From positions 202,127,741 through 202,191,740 of the forward strand of contig CM041465.1 in the NCBI GenBank assembly GCA_023213395.1: a DNA stretch of 64,000 nucleotides. Direction: 5' to 3'. Both the position numbers and the translations under genes were made by a program. The stretch's first letter is position 1; every line of letters begins with the position of its first letter. This document shows, one piece after another, positions 57,383-64,000 of the stretch. The notes under the pieces are model-generated. The model saw nothing but the letters and a program-made list of their open reading frames with translations. It did no database searches and had not been told where the DNA came from. This DNA comes from Cycas panzhihuaensis. Lineage: Eukaryota > Cycadophyta.

Positions 57383-57398
57383 ATACAAAATTTTGTAT
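57383..57398. promoter_or_regulatory. 16-bp palindrome in the leader of K
   Basis: ATACAAAATTTTGTAT, perfect, ending 45 bases before the gag ATG at 57444; counterpart of the palindrome in A. Confidence 0.65.
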
Positions 57399-57443
57399 AG
57401 TTGTATGACCTAAGGCTTGTACTTGCAGTTTTTTGAATTAGAA

Positions 57444-58310
57444 ATGGCTTCTTCTATTCTTGCTCTTTCTAATACAGGCAAACTTACAGACAACAACTAT
57501 CATGTCTGGAAGATAAAATAAAGACATTATTAAGATCCAAAATTGCATGGAGGATTGCAATTGGGCAAGAAGCAAAACTCGGTGCAACAAGACCAAACCT
57601 AACAAGCTGGGAAGAAAGGGATAGTGCAGGAGTCATAGTGTTAAAACTCTTAATATTAGATCCTTTCCTCATATTTGTAGAAAAATTGACCTCCACTTCA
57701 ACCATTTGGAAGTGTTTTGAAAATTTATATGGGCAAAATAATAGGGCTAGAATAGTTGCCTTAAAAGAAGAATTGTTCAAGCTTCACATGAAAGAGAGAA
57801 ACTGTGACTAAATTCATCCACAAAGTTATTTCCTTAAGAAATGACCTTTCAAGTGCAGGTGCAACCATCACAGATCAGGAGTCAGTAGAAATGGTAGCCA
57901 ACAAACTCCCTAAGTCATTTGATGTAACCATAAACACAATAACCAACAATGACCAAATTGCAACAACAACCTTGGATACATTAATTGGGTTGTTGCTAAG
58001 ATGGGAACAGAGAAATAAGAGATATGAAGACTCTAAAGAACTAGAAGATGCATTTATTTCTAAACTAAACTTGGGGCCAAGAGGGCAAAGCAGAGGAAAA
58101 GGATAGACTCTGGAAGCAAGGACTCCTTCACGAGGCAGATGACAAGATACCAGAGGTCGAGGACATATTACAACACCAAGAGTATGCTACAATTGTGGTA
58201 AGACATGTCAGTTTGCAAGTTCATGTAAAGCTTTTTATCTGTGCTATCATTATGGACAGCCAGGACACTACCTATACCATTGTCCTCAAAGGAGGATAGA
58301 CATCTAGAGA
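57444..58310 (+). pseudogene. gag of copia K
   Basis: Starts MASSILALSNTGKLTDNNYH with the copia gag NNYxVWK motif. A shift near 57515 and a stop follow; then IWKCFENLYGQNNRARIVA and ELFKLHMKERNCD, another shift, and MTKFIHKVISLRNDLSSAGA through NKLPKSFDV. Two knuckles near 58185 and 58240 are damaged: CYNCGKTCQFASSC lacks histidine and CYHYGQPGHYLYHC lacks the second cysteine. Confidence 0.87.
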
Positions 58311-59791
58311 GGGAAACGTCCAGTCAGAAACTACAAGAAGGAGCAAATAAACAAAGATGAGGAAGAAGAGACTACCTTCATTGTTGTTCTCACTGTAAGT
58401 CTCCAGGATAAAGACATATGGTACATTGATTCAGGAGCATCCCGACACATGGCTAGTAGAGAAGACTAGTTCGAGACACTCTAGCCATACACATTATATA
58501 GATCAGTAGAACTAGGAGACAAATACCCCTTAATATAAAGGCAATAGGAACAATAGTTGTCAAGTTGCAAGGCTACATCAAAAAGATTAGAAATGTACTT
58601 TGGTCCTTGACCTCAAAATAAATCTTCTTTCTGTTTGTGAACTTAGCAAAAAAAAACTAAGGACTATCTTTGATAAAAAGGGGTTTTTTTACATCCTTGA
58701 CATGAAGGATAATGGCAATGTAATCACAAAGGGAGTAGAAAGCAATGACCTATATAGATTGCTTTCCCACCCTGCACTCTCTGATGTAAAAGCTTGTACA
58801 GCTGTAAATCTTAATAAGAATGACAAATTGTGGCACTTGAAGTATGGACACCTCCCCATAGAAAAACTAAAGTCAATGAAGAAGGAAGGGTTGGTTGATG
58901 GTCTTCCTTCTATCACATTAGATAACTTTGTTTGTAAAAGCTTAATCTAGAAAACAACATAGGTTGCCTTTTAAAGAAAGCAAATGGCAAGATCAAACGA
59001 AGTTGGAATTAATACATACAGACATATGTAGACCTCTCACTCCACATTCAATCAATGGTTGTAGATATTTTCTTACAGTTATTGATGATTTGACTAGGAA
59101 AATATGGGTCTATTTTCTCTAAAACAAATCAGAAGCGTTTGACAACTTCAAAGAATTCAAAGCTGAAGTAGAACTAGAATCTGGAGAGAAGATAAAATGC
59201 ATTAGGTATGATGGTGGAGAATATATTTGAAAGGAATTCCTGAACTATTATAAAGTAAATGGAATTCATAGACAATTCACAATCCCATATACTCCTCAAT
59301 TTAATGGGGTTGCAGAAAGGGAAAACAGAGCCATTATGGAAATGGCACGCTGCATGGTTCATGATAAAAAAGTCCCTAAATCTTATTGGGCTGAAGCAGT
59401 AAACATAGTTTGTTATTTGTTTAATCGAAGTCCAACAAAGGCACTAGATCTTCTCACTCTAGAAGAAGCCTGGACGAGGAGAAAACCAAATGTAAGTCAT
59501 CGGAAAGTATTTGGATGCCAAGCATTTGTCCATATCCCCAATAAGAAAAGAACAAAGCTTGACTAAAAAAGCTTTGAATGTATTATGATTGGTTGCAACA
59601 AAAATTCAAAAGCCTACAAATGCATAGATCCAAAAATCAACAAGATCTATATAAGCAGAGATATTATATTCAATGAAGAAGAAGATAAAAATCAAATTAA
59701 GATAATTGATGAAACACCTCAAATTATTTCTCAAGAAATTCCTATTGAGGAAACATCTAGCCTAACTTCAGAAGACACGGTCTCACCATAG
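58311..59791 (+). pseudogene. Protease and integrase of copia K
   Basis: Protease DSGAS near 58427 is intact. Pre-integrase: LWHLKYGHLPIEKLKSMKKE. Integrase: LIHTDICRPLTP, VIDDLTRKIWVYFL, CIRYDGGEYI (serine of SDGGEY changed to tyrosine), QFNGVAERENRAIMEMARC, SYWAEAVNIVCYLFNRSPTK. Stops near 58470, 59120 and 59230. Then CIDPKINKIYISRDIIFNEE and an acidic linker. Confidence 0.88.
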
Positions 59792-59864
59792 ACTTCACAT
59801 GAAGTCTCACCATCAGAAGAGGAAGAATCATCTCTAGAAGAATCAAGAGTTGAAGAAGAACCAA

Positions 59865-61500
59865 AGGAGGAGAAAAAGCTACTCAGATGGTACCTCAAAA
59901 CTGTTAATTAAGGAAAAGGAGATATACTTCCTCATAGGACAAGAAGCCAGAGACATAGAGCCTTGTACAATAACATAGAAACCCAATCATTTGCAGAGGA
60001 AAAGGAGAAGATCGAATGGAGAATAGCCATAGACACTGAGATAGAATCCATCATCAAAAATCAGACTTGGGAATTGATTGAATTACCACCCAGCAAACTA
60101 GTACTCAACTGCAAATGGATCTACAAGATAAAGGAGGGAACTAATGGAAACATTGAAAAGTACAAAGCAAGACTCGTTGCAAATGGCTACACTCAAACAA
60201 CCGGGGTAGACTATAAAGAAACATTTATACCTATTGCTAAATTAAACACAGTAAGAGCAGTGATAGCTTTGGCAACACAAGAAAATTGGAAAATATACCA
60301 ATTAGATGTCAAAAGTACCTTTTTGAATGGTGAAATAGAAAAAGAAGTCTACATAAAGCAACCAGAAAGTTATATTAAAAAGGGATAAGAACACTTGGTC
60401 TGCAAGTTGAAAAAGGCATTGTATGGACTAAAACAGGCTCCTCGTGCATGGTATGCAAAGTTGGACAACTATCTCTACTAAAGTGGATTCCACAGGTGCA
60501 GCTCAAACTCAAGCTTATATGTAAAGAACAAAAATGGGATGATCACCATAATTGTGGTATATGTAGATGATATGATTCTCACTGAGAATGATGGAGAATC
60601 AATTTCATACATAAAAGGTCAACTTGAAAATAAATTTGAAATGACTAATCTGAGTCTCCTAAGTTATTATCTAGGGATAGAAGTTGACCAAAAGGAAGAC
60701 TCATTCACTCTGTGTCAAAGCAAGTATATCAAAGACTTGCTAACAAAGTTTTAAATGGAGGATTGCAATCCATGCACAACCCCCATGGAAGTGAATTGTA
60801 ACTTGATTCCTGACAAGGAAGAACCTCATGATAATGCCACTTTGTATAGATAGATTATTAGGAGTTTGATCTATCTCACTGCCACCAGACCTGACATCTC
60901 ATACTCTGTAAGTCTAGTATCACGATACATGCAAGAGCAAAAAATAAAACAGTAGAGAGCATCAAAAAGAATATTGAGATACTTAAGAGGAACAATCAAA
61001 TTGAAGCTGGTATATTCAAAGGAAGAATCACTTCGGTTAACATGATTATGCGATTCAGACTAGGCAGGAAACAAAGAGCAAACAAAATCTACAAGTGGAT
61101 ATTACTTTTTCCTACACACTGCACCAATCTCTTGGAATAGTAAAAAGCAGGTAACAGAAGCCCTATCATCAATAAAAGCTGAGTACAAATCAAGAGTCAG
61201 TGCAACCACTAAAGTAATTTGGCTAAGATAACTTCTGACAAATCTGAATCAACATCAGCGGGGGTCAATAACACTAAATTGTAACAATCAAAGTGCAATC
61301 AAATTAACCAGGAATCTAGTTCTTTATGCTCGAACAAAGCACATCGAAGTTCATCATCATTTCATTCAAGAGAAAGTTCAAAGCAAAGAGATTTATCTGA
61401 CCTATTGCCTAACATGAGAACAAGTAGCAAATATATTGACAAAACCACTTGTAAAAGACAAATTTTAACTCCTTGAGGATAAGATAGGGTTAGAGGGATA
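59865..61500 (+). pseudogene. RT and RNase H of copia K
   Basis: Open at 59963-60388: WELIELPPSKLVLNCKWIYK, KYKARLVANGYTQTTGVDYK, QLDVKSTFLNGEIEKEVYI. After a stop, [20 protein letters not shown] and YVDD at 60560-60571. RNase H follows with several stops (near 60853, 61044, 61062) up to KHIEVHHHFIQEKV and the end near 61500. The tract ATTAATAGATGG before the LTR is a weak polypurine tract. Confidence 0.88.
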
Positions 61501-61516
61501 AAACATTAATAGATGG

Positions 61517-61743
61517 TGTTAGAATGTAATGTTTTATCCTAGAAAGTCTAAAGGGTTAATAGACCTTTCAAGAATGTAATTTATAAATGTATGTAAGACA
61601 CGTGTCTGACAAGTATCACATTTTCATGTTACAGTTACAGTTAGTTTCTTGGGGGTTACAAACCCTAATTGTATATATTCAAGAGTTCTCTCCTTCATAA
61701 TTAATCAAGCATTTTTCTTCCATCTCAAGGTTATTTCCTAACA
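61517..61743 (+). repeat. 3' LTR of K
   Basis: TGTTAGAATG to TTTCCTAACA, 227 bp. Confidence 0.95.
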
Positions 61744-61748
61744 TTCAA

Positions 61749-62451
61749 AGAGGTCTCCCTTTGATTCTTCAATGATTTTCAAATACCATTTTTGGTAATT
61801 TGTTTCTATTTGGACTTGGTCCTCCTTGTTTATTATTCTTGGTTTGCTCTGTATCTATTGGCTGACTGCTAGATTCTTCTTTTGCTTGGGCTTCACTAGA
61901 GGGGCCTTCTTGGAAAGATATTCTATCAGAATTATCTAATATTTCTTCTTCAATAATCTTTGTTTTTGACATTTGATTTTCATTAAACCCTTCAGCAAAG
62001 ATTACATCTTTGTTGATATAAATTTTGTTTGTTTTTGGATTTATGCAATGATAAACTTTAGATTTGTTGTTGTAACCTATCATTATATATTGGGTGTTTT
62101 TATCATCTAGCTTTATTCTTCTTTTATTTAAAATATGAACATAAGCTATGCTTCCAAACACTTTCACATGACTTACATCTGACTTCCTTCCTAACCAAGC
62201 TTCTTCTAGAGTAACCTTACAAAGAATTTGTGTGGGACTTCGATTTACAAGATATACAATTGTATTGATAGCTTTTGTGCATTAGATATTTAGTATTGTT
62301 TTCTCCTTGAGTACAAATCGAGCCATCTCCATTATTATTCTGTTCGTTCTTTCTACTACTCCATTTAATTGAGGGTTATATGGAGTAGTGAGCTGCCTTT
62401 AGATTCCATTTAATTTGCAGAAATGATAAAAATTATTTGAGATGTGCTTTC
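61749..62451 (-). pseudogene. Copia element J: integrase part
   Basis: From right to left: PYNPQLNGVVERTNRIIMEMA with the catalytic glutamate near 62350, NTIVYLVNRSPTQ, EEAWLGRKSDVSHVKVFGSI, KRRIKLDDKNTQYIMIGYNN, INPKTNKIYINKDVIF, then a polar linker and LPKMVFENH at 61769. RT continues across K at 56460. The right end is cut by the LTR of I. Confidence 0.88.
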
Positions 62452-62999
62452 TGTTAAAAGGGCTAAAAGGCCTATGAAACCCAAGATCTAGGAGATAGAT
62501 TCACTCTAGTTCTAGAAAGCAAGAGATCTAAACTAACAATGAAAATAAGATTAACATGAGCAAGATCAAAGCAGAAAGAGAGAGAGAGCAAATGATACCA
62601 AATGGGAGGAGATGGAATTGGTCCAATTTCCAAATGAATATTAGTTTGATTAGCAAACTAGGAACATAACAATACAACTCCAACTCTATATGAGAAACAT
62701 GAGAAGAGTTCTCAATATATAGAGTGACAGAAGAGACCTAAGGCATTGGATGTTTGACAACTGTCAAACATCTAAAGTACATGCCTTGCATGTAGGACAT
62801 GTGTCATTTTGGACTCTCAAGTGAGCAAAAATGGATGGGGGTCCATTTGACCCTTAAGTGACAATGTTGTGTCACTAGGAAAGAATGTGGGTGTGCACTT
62901 TATCACTTAAGTGATAAGTCACTCCATAAAGTACAAAAGTATAAATAATACATGAAAAATAAAGTACATATACTAAACATATAAACATAAAGTTTAACA
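62452..62999 (-). repeat. 3' LTR of copia element I
   Basis: Plus strand TGTTAAAAGGGCTAAAAGG to AAGTTTAACA, 548 bp. Aligns with the reverse complement of the E LTR in order: TTTGATTAGCAAAC, the inverted repeat GATGTTTGACA-AC-TGTCAAACATC near 62749-62772 (single copy), GGGTCCATTTGACCC, AGTGACAATGTTGTGTCACT, and the perfect TTATCACTTAAGTGATAA at 62900-62917. Followed rightwards by the reverse of a polypurine tract (CCCCCCTTA). Confidence 0.88.
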
Positions 63000-64000
63000 C
63001 CCCCCTTACTGTTTACAATGTTAAGTCGGACCTTTAGACCATCTCTAAATTTTACAAATTTTTCTCTATCAAGTGACTTGGTAAAGATATCTATTGTCTG
63101 TTGCTCTATAGGTCTATAATGGAGGTTGATTTCACCATTTTGTACATGCTCTCTGATGAAGTGATGATGAACCTCAATATGTTTGGTCCTTGCATGAAAA
63201 ACAGGATTCTTGGCCAACTTGAGCACACTTTGATTGTCGCAATATATCCTGGTGGAGTGATCCTGCTTAAGTCCAAGCTCCCCAAGAATCCGTCGAAGCT
63301 AGATAGCTTCACAAGTTGCGTTGACTGCAGCTTTGTACTTTGCTTCGTTGGAGGACAAGGTAGTATTAGGTTGCTTCTTGCAACTCCACAAAACAACTCC
63401 TAAACCAAGGGTAAAACAGTAACCCGAGGTTGATCTCCTGCTATCCTGGTAACCTGTCCAATCATAATTTGAGAACTCTTCCAAAGTGAAGTTCTCATCA
63501 TGTGCATACTAGGCCATGCTACAATGTGCCTTTGATATATTTGAGTATGCGTTTGGCTGCATTCCAATGCTTCTGATTGAGTTAAGACATGTATCCAGAG
63601 CAAATCGCAACTGCAAATGAGATGTCTGGCTGATTGTTCATGAGATAGATGAGGCTACCAACCAACTGTCAGTAAAGAGTGGGATCTGTTGGTTCAACTT
63701 TCTCATTGAGAGTAAGCTTTGTTCCATTCTCCATGGGTGTAGGAGCTAGTTTGTAGTCATGCATTTTGAATCACTGCAAAATGTCCCAAGAATATTTGGC
63801 TTGGGAGATGAAGAGATAGCCTAGTTGTTGCCATTACCTCAAAGCCTAAAAAATAATGAAGAAATTTAAGATCTGTCATCTCAAAGCTCCTCTTCAAATC
63901 ATCCTAGAGAATCTGTACCATCTTAGTGTCATTACCAGTGATTACTAAGTCATCAACATACAAGACAATGAAGATAGCATGGTCTTTCCCAACTTTGATG
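63000..64000 (-). pseudogene. RT and RNase H of copia element I (partial)
   Basis: The 3' end of pol on the minus strand: KNPVFHARTKHIEVHHHFIR and DIFTKSLDREKFVKFRDGL (ending near 63010), RNase H with FSNYDWTGYQDSRRSTSGYC (aspartate of the DxDW motif kept) and GVVLWSCKKQ at 63484-63299, and further up RT with the YVDD box at 63949-63960. Frames shift at least twice. The element runs past the window's end. Confidence 0.88.

Larger units (their letters stand above)
56461..61743 (+). mobile_element. Copia element K
   Basis: 5.28 kb, exact TSD TTCAA (56456-56460 and 61744-61748), LTRs of 227 bp each without indels but with about 17 substitutions. Inserted in J. Gene order and length match A, including two zinc knuckles and a leader palindrome. 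Older than A by LTR divergence. Confidence 0.95.

Overview
The window is plant nuclear DNA made almost entirely of nested retrotransposons. The evidence is plant-type tRNA-Met primer binding sites (TGGTATCAGAGC), Ty1/copia pol order (protease, integrase, RT, RNase H), Ty3/gypsy pol order (protease, RT, RNase H, integrase) and an L1-type LINE with an RNase H domain. I found no host gene, rRNA, tRNA or CRISPR array. A large, AT-rich, TE-packed seed-plant genome (perhaps a gymnosperm) fits, but I cannot name the species. All element letters (A-P) are mine.

Layout. 1-2553: unrecognised coding relic, a 29-bp minisatellite, and ends of two LTR elements (N minus, M plus). 2554-17467: element L (minus), with no recognisable gag/pol, split by a full-length LINE (2859-9272, 19-bp TSD) in its 3' LTR and by copia A (9329-14598, TSD CACTC) at its LTR/internal boundary. 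17640-44560: remains of an old minus-strand gypsy element G, cut by copia B (18248-30881) and gypsy D (31185-42464). B itself holds copia C (22302-28890, TSD GTTTT), and D holds a 5'-truncated LINE (38692-39283, 20-bp TSD). 44561-48382: 5' ends of two minus copia elements (P and H). 48383-62451: old minus copia J, interrupted by copia E (48405-55546, TSD TCATT) and copia K (56461-61743, TSD TTCAA). 62452-64000: 3' end of minus copia I, an E relative that runs out of the window.

No element has an intact gag-pol. Ages differ. By eye, the LTR pairs of E, A and C differ at roughly 1-2% of sites, K at about 7% (17 of 227), and L, B and D more. The most interesting signals are in non-coding parts: a 16-bp palindrome at a fixed distance before gag in A and K, kept by paired changes; a run of inverted repeats in the LTRs of E and I; CpG-rich reiterated leaders in C and E; and a TGACACTTGTCA-like motif shared by several LTR families.
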